DNA of 5,457 bases from an uncultured Oscillospiraceae bacterium (GCA_900553955.1 USFO01000096.1:1-5457), one strand, 5' to 3'; shown: positions 1-5,457, counted from the first letter of the stretch. Notes: generated from the sequence alone by a model not told the origin. Program-made: numbers and translations.

Positions 1-7
1 ATAATTC

Positions 8-43
8 GCCCTCTGTCGGATATTCCGACGGAGGGCTTTTTTT
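8..43 (+). terminator. Rho-independent hairpin upstream of tyrS, probable T-box leader terminator
   Basis: A 13-bp stem pairs 8-20 with 24-36 (one T-G wobble at 14/30) around a 3-nt loop, followed by seven T residues at 37-43. This is a textbook intrinsic terminator on the + strand. It ends only 38 nt before the tyrS start, and nothing in that gap looks like a usable promoter, so tyrS transcripts probably come through the hairpin. That arrangement, and the CGCCCTC at 7-13 that could pair with the GGGUGG part of a T-box, fit the end of a tyrosine-responsive T-box leader. The T-box motif and specifier loop would lie left of the window and cannot be seen. It could instead simply end an upstream gene. 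Confidence 0.85.
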
Positions 44-69
44 ATTAAGCAAACAAAAAATATACAAAC

Positions 70-74
70 GGAGG
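70..74 (+). promoter_or_regulatory. Ribosome binding site of tyrS
   Basis: GGAGG lies 7 nt before the ATG at 82. It fixes the start of tyrS, which then begins MTIYDEL as is usual for the family. Confidence 0.85.
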
Positions 75-81
75 AAAACAA

Positions 82-1305
82 ATGACCATTTATGACGAGC
101 TTAAAGCCCGCGGGCTTATAGCACAGGTTACCGACGAAGAAGAAATAAAAGAACTTATAAACAACGGCGGAGCGAGATTTTATATCGGCTTTGACCCCAC
201 CGCGGACTCTTTGCATGTGGGACATTTTATGGCTCTTTGCCTTATGAAGCGCCTTCAAATGGCGGGCAACAAGCCCGTTGTGCTTATCGGCGGCGGCACC
301 GGATATGTGGGCGACCCCTCCGGCAGAACCGATATGCGTTCTATGATGACTCCAGAAACCATTCAGCACAACTGCGACTGCTTCCGCAAACAGATGGAAC
401 GCTTCATCGAGTTCGGCGAAGATAAAGCAATTATGGTAAACAACGCCGACTGGCTGCTCAAGCTCAACTATATCGAGCTGCTCCGGGATGTGGGCGCATG
501 CTTCTCCGTAAACAATATGCTTCGTGCGGAGTGCTACAAGCAGCGCATGGAAAAGGGTCTGAGCTTCCTTGAGTTCAACTATATGATTATGCAGTCCTAC
601 GACTTCTATTATCTGCATACCCATTACGGCTGCAATATGCAGTTCGGCGGCGACGACCAGTGGAGCAACATGCTCGGCGGCACGGAGCTTATTCGCAAAA
701 AGACCGGCGACGACGCTTACGCCATGACCATAACCCTGCTGCTCAACAGCGAGGGCAAGAAAATGGGCAAAACCGCCAAGGGCGCGGTTTGGCTTGACCC
801 GGAAAAGACCTCTCCCTTTGAGTTCTATCAGTATTGGCGCAACATCGGGGACTCCGACGTTATGAAATGCCTTCGTATGCTCACGTTCCTCCCTCTTGAA
901 ACCATTGATGAAATGGACAAATGGGACGACAGCCGCATAAATGAGAAGAAAGAAATCCTCGCTCACGAGCTTACCGCTCTTGTTCACGGCAAGGAGGAGG
1001 CGGACAAAGCTCTCGAAGCCTCCCATGCGCTGTTCTCCGCAGGCGTTTCCAGCGAAAATATGCCCACCGTTTCTCTTTCCGAAAGCGATTTTGCAGACGG
1101 CAAAATCGCCGTAACCGATGCGCTTATCAAAGCGGGTATCGCAAAATCCAAGGGCGAGGGCAAGCGTCTTATCGAGCAGGGCGGCATCACCGTAAATGAC
1201 GAGAAAATCACTGACGTGTTCGCCGCCGTCGAAAGAGCTGCATTTGACGGCGAGGTTATCCTCAAAAAGGGTAAAAAGATTTTCAAAAAGCTTATAGTCG
1301 AATAA
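82..1305 (+). CDS. tyrS: Tyrosyl-tRNA synthetase (TyrRS), class I
   Basis: This cytoplasmic enzyme charges tRNA-Tyr with tyrosine using ATP. The 407-residue protein has the usual length for bacterial TyrRS. The class I HIGH motif appears as HVGH at residues 45-48 after the typical YIGFDPTADSL. The KMSKS motif appears as KMGKT at 227-231, a normal variant for TyrRS. Tyrosine-pocket residues expected from the Geobacillus enzyme are present: Y34, D78 in GDPSG, and the Y167/Q171/D174 set in NYMIMQSYD. GGDDQW at 189-194 is also a family signature. The C-terminal part (about 343-405) is an S4-type RNA-binding domain (DALIKAGIAKSKGEGKRLI region). It has its own terminator downstream and so appears to be a single-gene transcript, probably controlled by the attenuator hairpin just upstream. 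The identification is very secure. Confidence 0.98.
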   Translation: MTIYDELKARGLIAQVTDEEEIKELINNGGARFYIGFDPTADSLHVGHFMALCLMKRLQMAGNKPVVLIGGGTGYVGDPSGRTDMRSMMTPETIQHNCDCFRKQMERFIEFGEDKAIMVNNADWLLKLNYIELLRDVGACFSVNNMLRAECYKQRMEKGLSFLEFNYMIMQSYDFYYLHTHYGCNMQFGGDDQWSNMLGGTELIRKKTGDDAYAMTITLLLNSEGKKMGKTAKGAVWLDPEKTSPFEFYQYWRNIGDSDVMKCLRMLTFLPLETIDEMDKWDDSRINEKKEILAHELTALVHGKEEADKALEASHALFSAGVSSENMPTVSLSESDFADGKIAVTDALIKAGIAKSKGEGKRLIEQGGITVNDEKITDVFAAVERAAFDGEVILKKGKKIFKKLIVE

Positions 1306-1323
1306 TCAAAAAATAATTCAGCA

Positions 1324-1352
1324 AAAAACACTGCCGGTTAAGCAGTGTTTTT
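1324..1352 (+). terminator. Rho-independent terminator after tyrS
   Basis: An A/T-extended stem (core AACACTGC at 1327-1334 pairing with GCAGTGTT at 1342-1349) encloses a 7-nt loop and runs into a short T run ending at 1352. The stem is preceded by an A run, so it could also work on the - strand. It lies 18 nt past the tyrS stop and separates tyrS from the cob operon. Confidence 0.85.
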
Positions 1353-1392
1353 GCTTATATGCTTCCGTTTCTGCTATTTTGAAAATGCACTA

Positions 1393-1421
1393 TGGAAATA
1401 TTCCGTGGTATGTGCTACAAT
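1393..1421 (+). promoter_or_regulatory. Probable sigma-A promoter of the cob operon (extended -10)
   Basis: TGCTACAAT at 1413-1421 is a good extended -10 (TGn plus TACAAT). A weaker -35, TGGAAA at 1393-1398, stands 17 nt upstream of the hexamer. Transcription would begin near 1428, giving a leader of only about 30 nt before cobT. It lies between the tyrS terminator and cobT, exactly where an operon promoter is needed. The call rests on motif reading only. Confidence 0.6.
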
Positions 1422-1440
1422 AAGATAATCAACGTTCCGC

Positions 1441-1447
1441 AAGGAGG
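1441..1447 (+). promoter_or_regulatory. Ribosome binding site of cobT
   Basis: AAGGAGG is a near-perfect Shine-Dalgarno sequence, 11 nt before the ATG at 1459. The spacer is slightly long and T-rich. It supports 1459 over other in-frame starts. Confidence 0.8.
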
Positions 1448-1458
1448 ATTTTTTTGCT

Positions 1459-2556
1459 ATGAACGACAGAATAGCAGTTGCGTGCAGCAATATAAAGCCC
1501 GCAGACAAAAATATTATGGACAAGGCAAAGGAGCGCCAGGCGCAGCTTGCAAAGCCGCCCGGAAGCCTCGGAGTTTTGGAGGATTTGTCAATTCGCGTTG
1601 CCGGAATGACCGGAAAAATACATAACAAAGCGGAAAAATGCCGCATAATCGTACTCTGTGCCGATAACGGCGTATGCGACGAGGGTGTATCCTGCACACC
1701 TCAGTCCGTAACTCTTTCCCAGACCATAAACCTCACCAGAGGGCTGACCGGCGCGTCCTCGCTGGCGAAGCATTTCGGCGATGAGGTCGTTGTTGTGGAT
1801 GTGGGCGTTATGAGCGATTATAACTGTCCTGCGATTGTGAACAGAAAAATCGCCTACGGCACGAAAAACTTCTATCTTGAACCCGCTATGACAAGGGAAC
1901 AGGCGGAGCAGGCTATCTGCGTGGGACTTGAAATGGCGGATAAATGCGCCGAGGACGGCGTTGACGTCATCGGCGTGGGCGAAATGGGAATAGGCAACAC
2001 CACCACCTCTGCGGCGGTGCTCTCCGCATTCACCGGAAAGCCCGCCTCAGTAACTGCCGGCAAGGGCGGCGGTCTGCTTGAGGATGCGTACCGCCATAAG
2101 CTTGAGGTTATAGACGGTGCCATCGAAAAGCATAAGCCGAACCCCAATGATCCCATTGACGTGCTTGCAAAGGTCGGCGGACTTGATATATGCGCCATGG
2201 CAGGTGTGTTCCTCGGAGCTGCCGAGCACAAAATACCCGTGGTAATCGACGGATTTATCTCCGTTGTGGCGGCGCTTTCCGCCGCACGCATTTGTCCCGC
2301 TGCAAAGGACTACTTTATAGCCTCCCACGCTTCCTTTGAACCCGGCTATCTCCTTGCGGTGAATGAACTCGGTTTGGAAGCACCTCTGCTGCTCAAAATG
2401 CGCCTCGGCGAAGGCAGCGGTTGTCCGGTTATGTTCCGCGTGCTCGACGCCGCGTATGCGATTATGAACGAAATGGCAACCTTTGAGGAAGCAAGCATAA
2501 ACGACAGCTACCTTGACGAAATTCGCATAGGCGATAATTTTACGGTGAAGAGATGA
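1459..2556 (+). CDS. cobT: Nicotinate-nucleotide--dimethylbenzimidazole phosphoribosyltransferase CobT
   Basis: CobT moves the phosphoribosyl group of nicotinate mononucleotide to a lower-ligand base such as 5,6-dimethylbenzimidazole, giving alpha-ribazole 5'-phosphate for the cobalamin nucleotide loop. The 365 residues match the family length (about 350). Family signatures are clear: KPPGSLG at 32-38, ADNGVCDEGVS at 68-78, GEMGIGNTTT at 174-183, SHASFEPG at 289-296, and RLGEGSG at 315-321. The glutamate at 318 in RLGEGSG probably corresponds to the catalytic Glu317 of Salmonella CobT, and Glu175 to its Glu174. The C-terminus ends with the expected NEMATFEEA. It is first in the operon, and its TGA overlaps the next start by 4 bases (ATGA). 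Which base it uses cannot be told from sequence; clostridia often use bases other than dimethylbenzimidazole. Confidence 0.97.
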   Translation: MNDRIAVACSNIKPADKNIMDKAKERQAQLAKPPGSLGVLEDLSIRVAGMTGKIHNKAEKCRIIVLCADNGVCDEGVSCTPQSVTLSQTINLTRGLTGASSLAKHFGDEVVVVDVGVMSDYNCPAIVNRKIAYGTKNFYLEPAMTREQAEQAICVGLEMADKCAEDGVDVIGVGEMGIGNTTTSAAVLSAFTGKPASVTAGKGGGLLEDAYRHKLEVIDGAIEKHKPNPNDPIDVLAKVGGLDICAMAGVFLGAAEHKIPVVIDGFISVVAALSAARICPAAKDYFIASHASFEPGYLLAVNELGLEAPLLLKMRLGEGSGCPVMFRVLDAAYAIMNEMATFEEASINDSYLDEIRIGDNFTVKR

Positions 2557-3095
2557 AGATTTTTATATCCGGCGGATCCAAAAACGGCAAGTCCATGTTC
2601 GCACAGACCTGCGCGAAAAAGCTTGCCAAAGAAAATCACCTTTGGTACCTTGCCACCATGGAGCCCCATGACGGCGAGGACAACGCCCGAATTGCCCGCC
2701 ACAGAAACGAACGCGCGGGCTGGGGCTTCGATACGGTGGAGTGGGGCAGAGACATCGGAAAGCACCTGCCCGAAACCGACCGCATGGGAACATATCTTGT
2801 TGACAGCGTAACCGCGCTGCTTACCAACGAGATGTTCGGCGATATGAACGGAAGCACCAATTACGCCGCCGCAGATAAAACCGCAAAGGAGCTTATAGCG
2901 TTCTCAAACACGGCGGAGAATGTTATTTTCGTTTCCGACAATATCTATTGCGACGCGGCTTTCTACGACGAATGGGTGGAGGCGTTCCGCAAAGGCTTGG
3001 CCGAGGTGGACTGCCGCCTTGCCGCCGAATGTGATGTTGTGGCGGAATTTTGCTGCGGCCAGACAATCTATTATAAAGGAGCGGAACTTTTATGA
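2553..3095 (+). CDS. cobU: Adenosylcobinamide kinase / adenosylcobinamide-phosphate guanylyltransferase, CobU family (divergent C-terminus)
   Basis: CobU phosphorylates adenosylcobinamide and then adds GMP from GTP to give adenosylcobinamide-GDP, the partner substrate for CobS. The 180-residue protein has the usual CobU length. It shows a complete Walker A loop GGSKNGKS at 7-14 and an ARIARHRNER...W segment at 45-57, where H50 matches the histidine guanylylated in Salmonella CobU. VDSVTALLTNEMF at 83-95 matches the family's D-x-LT-x-x-L-x-N core, and a final strand ends in YYKGAELL. What is odd is the region after FVSDN (126-130). The family's EVGxGIVP and following R-x-x-R-x-x-x-G-R signature are not recognisable and are replaced by IYCDAAFYDEW and so on. 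A second short CobU-like protein two genes downstream carries that missing signature. The start overlaps the cobT stop as ATGA with only a weak ribosome site, suggesting coupled translation. The family is secure; full bifunctionality is not. Confidence 0.9.
   Translation: MKIFISGGSKNGKSMFAQTCAKKLAKENHLWYLATMEPHDGEDNARIARHRNERAGWGFDTVEWGRDIGKHLPETDRMGTYLVDSVTALLTNEMFGDMNGSTNYAAADKTAKELIAFSNTAENVIFVSDNIYCDAAFYDEWVEAFRKGLAEVDCRLAAECDVVAEFCCGQTIYYKGAELL
3075..3081 (+). promoter_or_regulatory. Ribosome binding site of cobS inside cobU
   Basis: AAAGGAG sits within the end of cobU, 10 nt before the cobS ATG at 3092. It supports this start together with the ATGA overlap. Confidence 0.7.
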
Positions 3096-3847
3096 AAAAG
3101 CTTCTCAAGGCATTTTGCATGAGCTTCAGTATGTTCTGCGCAATACCAACGCCGTTTGCGCACATTTGGGAGGACTCCGTCCGCTCGCTTATGCTCGTTG
3201 TTTTTCCTTTTGTGGGAACTGTTATCGGAGCAATTTGGGCGGGAGTGGGCGTGCTCATGCGCCATTTCGGCTGTCCGGCGATTTTTACCGCCGCAATACT
3301 CACTCTTTTGCCGTACTGGCTGAGCGGCGGAATACATCTTGACGGATTTATGGACTGCTGCGACGCGGTTTTCTCCCGCCGCCCCATTGAAAAGAAGCGC
3401 GAAATACTCAAGGATTCCCATGTTGGCTCTTTCGCCGTAATGAGCCTTGCCATGCTGCTGCTTGTGGACTTTTCTGCGTTCGCGTCTTTTGATGGAAGCG
3501 AAAACCTCTGGGCTTTGGTGCTCGTGGCTACCGCCTCGAGGGCTTGCAGCGCCATAGGCGTTTCCACGCTGCGTCCCATGGGACACAGCGAATACGCCGG
3601 CAATTTTCAGCAGGGAATAAGCAAGGGCAATATTGCAACCCTTGCGCTGATTTTAGCCGCCTGCTTTGCAATCGGCTGGTTTGCCTTCGGAATTTCCGGC
3701 GTAGGGGCGGTTTCTGCCACCGTGCTCGGATATATTGCGTTTACCGCATACACATTTAAGGAGCTTGACGGCTTTTCCGGCGATGTAACCGGACTCGGTA
3801 CCACCATGGCGGAGCTTTGCGGTGTAATCGCCATGATGCTTTTTTAA
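3092..3847 (+). CDS. cobS: Adenosylcobinamide-GDP ribazoletransferase CobS (cobalamin synthase)
   Basis: CobS is an integral membrane enzyme that joins adenosylcobinamide-GDP to alpha-ribazole (or its phosphate), completing the cobalamin molecule. The 251 residues match the family. The hallmark SGGIHLDGFMDCCDA motif at 78-92 carries the acidic residues D84, D88 and D91, expected to bind divalent metal. KDSHVGSFAV at 107-116 and GFSGDVTGLGTTMAEL at 227-242 are further CobS signatures. Around six hydrophobic spans are visible, roughly 34-56, 62-78, 113-130, 138-158, 182-201 and 203-222, with another near the C-terminus. Its start overlaps the cobU stop as ATGA. It sits beside its two substrate-supplying enzymes, CobT and CobU. 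Confidence 0.96.
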   Translation: MKKLLKAFCMSFSMFCAIPTPFAHIWEDSVRSLMLVVFPFVGTVIGAIWAGVGVLMRHFGCPAIFTAAILTLLPYWLSGGIHLDGFMDCCDAVFSRRPIEKKREILKDSHVGSFAVMSLAMLLLVDFSAFASFDGSENLWALVLVATASRACSAIGVSTLRPMGHSEYAGNFQQGISKGNIATLALILAACFAIGWFAFGISGVGAVSATVLGYIAFTAYTFKELDGFSGDVTGLGTTMAELCGVIAMMLF

Positions 3848-3849
3848 GT

Positions 3850-3855
3850 AAGGAG
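3850..3855 (+). promoter_or_regulatory. Ribosome binding site of the small CobU-like gene
   Basis: AAGGAG lies 7 nt before the ATG at 3863, in the only non-overlapping junction of the operon (15 nt). It shows that the short reading frame is initiated on its own and is not a stray fragment. Confidence 0.85.
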
Positions 3856-3862
3856 TGATTTT

Positions 3863-4240
3863 ATGGAACTTATAATCGGCGGAGCGTATCAGGGGAAAGG
3901 CGAATTTGCCAAGGAACATTTTAGCCTTTCCGACGATGATATCTGCGTCTGCGATAAGGACGGAAGCATTGATTTCGATAAAAAGTGCATTTCTCATATT
4001 GAGCGTTACAGCTATTGGTGTGTCCAGCACGGTATTGAACCCGCCGAGCACTTTTTTGAGCACGCAAAAAATCTTGAGCACAGCGTTGTGATTTCCGACG
4101 ATATTTCCTGCGGAGTTGTTCCCATGGGCAAGACGGAGCGGGCATGGAGAGAGGCAAACGGCCGCCTGCTCATAAAGCTTGCGGAGAATAGTGAGCATGT
4201 AACCCGTGTATTCTGCAAAATTCCGGTGGTGCTCAAATGA
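3863..4240 (+). CDS. Short CobU-like protein (second CobU paralog, 125 aa)
   Basis: The protein is related to CobU but is only about two thirds of its length. The N-terminus MELIIGGAYQGKGEF aligns with the CobU P-loop start, but the loop reads GGAYQGKG (6-13), with glycine where Walker A needs serine or threonine. The middle third with the HRxxR...W guanylylation histidine and the DxLT core is missing or unrecognisable. The C-terminal half matches the family well: VISDDISCGVVP at 76-87 corresponds to VSNEVGxGIVP, then R97, NGR at 99-101, and a closing KIPVVLK like the usual GxPxxLK. It has a strong ribosome site, no internal stops, and a 4-base ATGA overlap with the next gene, all indicating a functional gene. 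Database entries for such short proteins are often just named cobinamide kinase. Its role is unknown: partner or regulatory subunit of the long CobU, a corrinoid-binding protein, or a half-enzyme. Confidence 0.8.
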   Translation: MELIIGGAYQGKGEFAKEHFSLSDDDICVCDKDGSIDFDKKCISHIERYSYWCVQHGIEPAEHFFEHAKNLEHSVVISDDISCGVVPMGKTERAWREANGRLLIKLAENSEHVTRVFCKIPVVLK

Positions 4241-4845
4241 AAAATACGATTTATCTTATTCGCCACGGCATAACCGAGGGAAACAAGCGCCGTCTTTATT
4301 ACGGCAGCACGGATCTTCCGCTTGCTCCGGAGGGGATAGAGGCACTGAAAAAACGCCGTGAAGCGGGAATTTACCCCGACGAGCAGGGTTTTCGCCTTAT
4401 AACGAGCGGCCTTTCCCGCACAAAGCAGACGCTTTTTGAGATATACGGCAAGGAGCCGGATATTTCCGATAAACGCCTCAACGAGGTGAACTTCGGCGAC
4501 TTTGAAATGAAATCATACGACGAACTGAAAGATATTCCCGAATATCAGCTTTGGATTTCCGGAGACAATTGGCATAATTACTGCCCCAACGGAGAAAGCG
4601 GCGCCATAATGTTCGCCCGCGCCAAAATCGCCATGGACGAATACTGCAAAAGCGACTGCATAATAATCTGCCACGGCGGAATTATCTCTTCGCTTATGCA
4701 GGAGTATTTCCCGGGGGACGGCGGACGAGAGTATTTCTATATGTGGCAGCCCCGCCCCTGTGAAGGGTATAAAGTAGTGTTCGACGATGGTAAACCCATT
4801 GAATATTCCGAAATAAAGCTTGATGAAACGGAGGCGGAAAAATGA
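4237..4845 (+). CDS. cobC: Histidine phosphatase family protein, probable alpha-ribazole phosphatase CobC
   Basis: The protein belongs to the phosphoglycerate-mutase-like histidine phosphatases. The N-terminal LIRHGITEGN (7-16) holds the phospho-accepting H10 with R9. R61 in SGLSRTKQT, E83 in LNEVNFGDFE, and H146 in CHGG complete the expected active site. NGESG at 118-122 matches the usual pGES segment. In the cobalamin pathway CobC removes the 5'-phosphate from alpha-ribazole phosphate or from adenosylcobalamin phosphate. That substrate is assigned here from the operon, since the family alone does not fix it. The length of 202 residues is normal. The first base of ATGA overlaps the small CobU-like gene, and the end overlaps the next gene in the same way. 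No signal peptide is seen, so it should be cytoplasmic. A general phosphatase role remains possible. Confidence 0.88.
   Translation: MKNTIYLIRHGITEGNKRRLYYGSTDLPLAPEGIEALKKRREAGIYPDEQGFRLITSGLSRTKQTLFEIYGKEPDISDKRLNEVNFGDFEMKSYDELKDIPEYQLWISGDNWHNYCPNGESGAIMFARAKIAMDEYCKSDCIIICHGGIISSLMQEYFPGDGGREYFYMWQPRPCEGYKVVFDDGKPIEYSEIKLDETEAEK
4830..4834 (+). promoter_or_regulatory. Ribosome binding site of the lipoprotein gene inside cobC
   Basis: GGAGG lies 7 nt before the ATG at 4842. This strong site, inside the end of cobC, supports the lipoprotein start and good expression beyond translational coupling. Confidence 0.75.
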
Positions 4846-5408
4846 AAAAGCTTATAGCTATTCTTCTTGCAATTCTTTTGCTGCTTTGCGGCTGCAAAAA
4901 CGAAGCCGACCCGGATAGCGGCAAAACCGGAGGCTGGCTCCTTACCGAAAGCGAAATTGAAGCGGCAAAAAAAGCCGCCGGAAACGAGCCTGAAAGCCGT
5001 CCCGACGAATATATATGCTATATCAGCATAAACTGCAAAACCGCTATCGACAACGGCATAAAGAAAAAGAAGGCATACTCTTTTCTGCCGGACGACGGTG
5101 TGATTTTGCCGGAAACAAAGGTGGAATACACCGATGGCGAAACCGTTTTTGACGTACTCGCCCGGGTCGCAAAATCAAACGGCATCCACATGGAATACAG
5201 CGGCACAAAGGGCCTTCAGTACATCGAGGGAATTTATAATCTCTATGAGTTTGACTGCGGCGGGCTTTCCGGCTGGATTTATTCCGTGAACGGCTGGTCG
5301 CCGAACTACGGCTGCGGGCAGTACAAGGTGGAACGCGGCGACGTGCTCAAGTTTGAGTACACCTGCGACCTTGGCAGAGATCTCGGAATTTCGATAAATG
5401 TTAAATAG
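4842..5408 (+). CDS. Lipoprotein with DUF4430 (transcobalamin C-terminal-like) domain, putative corrinoid-binding
   Basis: The 188-residue protein starts with MKK and a leucine-rich signal segment (about 4-15) ending in the lipobox LCGC at 15-18, so C18 should be lipidated and the protein held on the outer face of the membrane. A polar linker (19-55) follows. Residues about 57-175 look like DUF4430, the bacterial domain related to the C-terminal domain of transcobalamin and intrinsic factor. Visible hallmarks are a TVFDVLARVA helix at 101-110, GLSGWIYSVNGW at 141-152, and a closing VERGDVLKFEYT at 163-174. Being last in a cobalamin operon, with an ATGA overlap to cobC, it is plausibly a surface binder for B12, cobinamide or other corrinoids feeding the salvage enzymes upstream. 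No transporter genes are in the window. Domain assignment is strong; ligand binding is inferred from context. Confidence 0.85.
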   Translation: MKKLIAILLAILLLLCGCKNEADPDSGKTGGWLLTESEIEAAKKAAGNEPESRPDEYICYISINCKTAIDNGIKKKKAYSFLPDDGVILPETKVEYTDGETVFDVLARVAKSNGIHMEYSGTKGLQYIEGIYNLYEFDCGGLSGWIYSVNGWSPNYGCGQYKVERGDVLKFEYTCDLGRDLGISINVK

Positions 5409-5414
5409 TCACAA

Positions 5415-5433
5415 CCTCCGGCAAAGCCGGAGG
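5415..5433 (+). other. GC-rich hairpin after the cob operon (possible terminator or mobile-element end)
   Basis: CCTCCGGC at 5415-5422 pairs perfectly with GCCGGAGG at 5426-5433 around an AAA loop, 6 nt after the lipoprotein stop. No T-tract follows (the next bases are CTTGAATAAG), so it is a poor intrinsic terminator. A second hairpin follows closely. It may stabilise the mRNA 3' end, act as a terminator with a helper, or belong to a REP-like or IS200/IS605-type end. Confidence 0.6.
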
Positions 5434-5442
5434 CTTGAATAA

Positions 5443-5455
5443 GCCCTAGAAGGGC
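5443..5455 (+). other. Second short hairpin at the window end
   Basis: GCCCT at 5443-5447 pairs with AGGGC at 5451-5455 around an AGA loop. It is separated from the previous hairpin by 9 nt and lies 2 nt from the end of the window, so its downstream context is missing. Confidence 0.5.
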
Positions 5456-5457
5456 AT

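Noticed and set aside
61..66. TATACA as a -10 element for tyrS
   Set aside because: Transcription would begin at or inside the ribosome site, and no -35 is present at the right distance because the terminator hairpin occupies it.
984..1331. Open frame on the - strand over the end of tyrS
   Set aside because: It is antisense to the S4 domain of TyrRS, which is clearly coding; no family features are seen.
1324..1352. CACTGCC in this hairpin as part of a cobalamin riboswitch B12-box
   Set aside because: The segment is a simple terminator stem with a T run, placed before the cob promoter; none of the conserved riboswitch core can be read around it.
1379..1384. TTGAAA as the -35 of the cob promoter
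   Set aside because: No acceptable -10 stands 16-18 nt downstream; the TGCTACAAT at 1413-1421 is better served by TGGAAA at 1393.
2923..3603. Long open frame of 226 codons on the - strand opposite cobU/cobS
   Set aside because: It lies antisense to two well-supported genes, shows no recognisable domain, and has composition typical of the shadow of a real gene.
3863..4240. Short CobU-like gene as a degraded pseudogene of cobU
   Set aside because: It has its own strong ribosome site, an uninterrupted frame, a conserved C-terminal motif, and an overlap with the next gene; it is not a fragment of the neighbouring cobU, whose sequence differs strongly.

Overview
The window looks like chromosomal DNA from a low-to-mid GC Gram-positive bacterium, most likely a gut-type clostridium (Clostridia/Oscillospirales-like). 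This is inferred from strong GGAGG ribosome sites, a probable T-box-type attenuator ahead of tyrS, a clostridial-style small CobU-like protein and a lipoprotein with a DUF4430 domain. The exact taxon cannot be fixed from the sequence. All genes lie on the + strand.

Region 1 (1-1352) is a self-contained tyrS unit. It opens with a 13-bp rho-independent hairpin about 40 nt upstream of the start codon, probably the last part of a T-box leader whose specifier region lies left of the window. A complete tyrosyl-tRNA synthetase follows, then a second rho-independent terminator.

Region 2 (1393-5408) is a compact six-gene operon with its own probable extended -10 promoter: cobT, cobU, cobS, a short second CobU-like gene, a CobC-like phosphatase, and a DUF4430 lipoprotein. 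Together the first five cover the late 'nucleotide loop assembly' of cobalamin. CobT makes alpha-ribazole phosphate, CobU activates adenosylcobinamide to its GDP form, CobS joins the two, and the phosphatase removes the remaining phosphate. The lipoprotein carries a domain related to the C-terminal domain of animal B12 carriers (transcobalamin, intrinsic factor), so surface corrinoid capture is a reasonable inference. Four of the five junctions are 4-base ATGA stop/start overlaps, and the fifth has a 15-base gap with a strong ribosome site. No cobalamin riboswitch is visible and the leader appears too short to hold one.

The most interesting point is the pair of CobU-related proteins in one operon. 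The longer one keeps the P-loop and the histidine motif but has lost the usual C-terminal family signature. The short one keeps that C-terminal signature but has a degenerate P-loop and no histidine segment. This suggests division of labour or a two-subunit enzyme.

Region 3 (5409-5457) holds two closely spaced GC-rich hairpins without a T-tract, cut off by the window end. They may be the operon terminator or the edge of a REP-like or IS200/IS605-type element.
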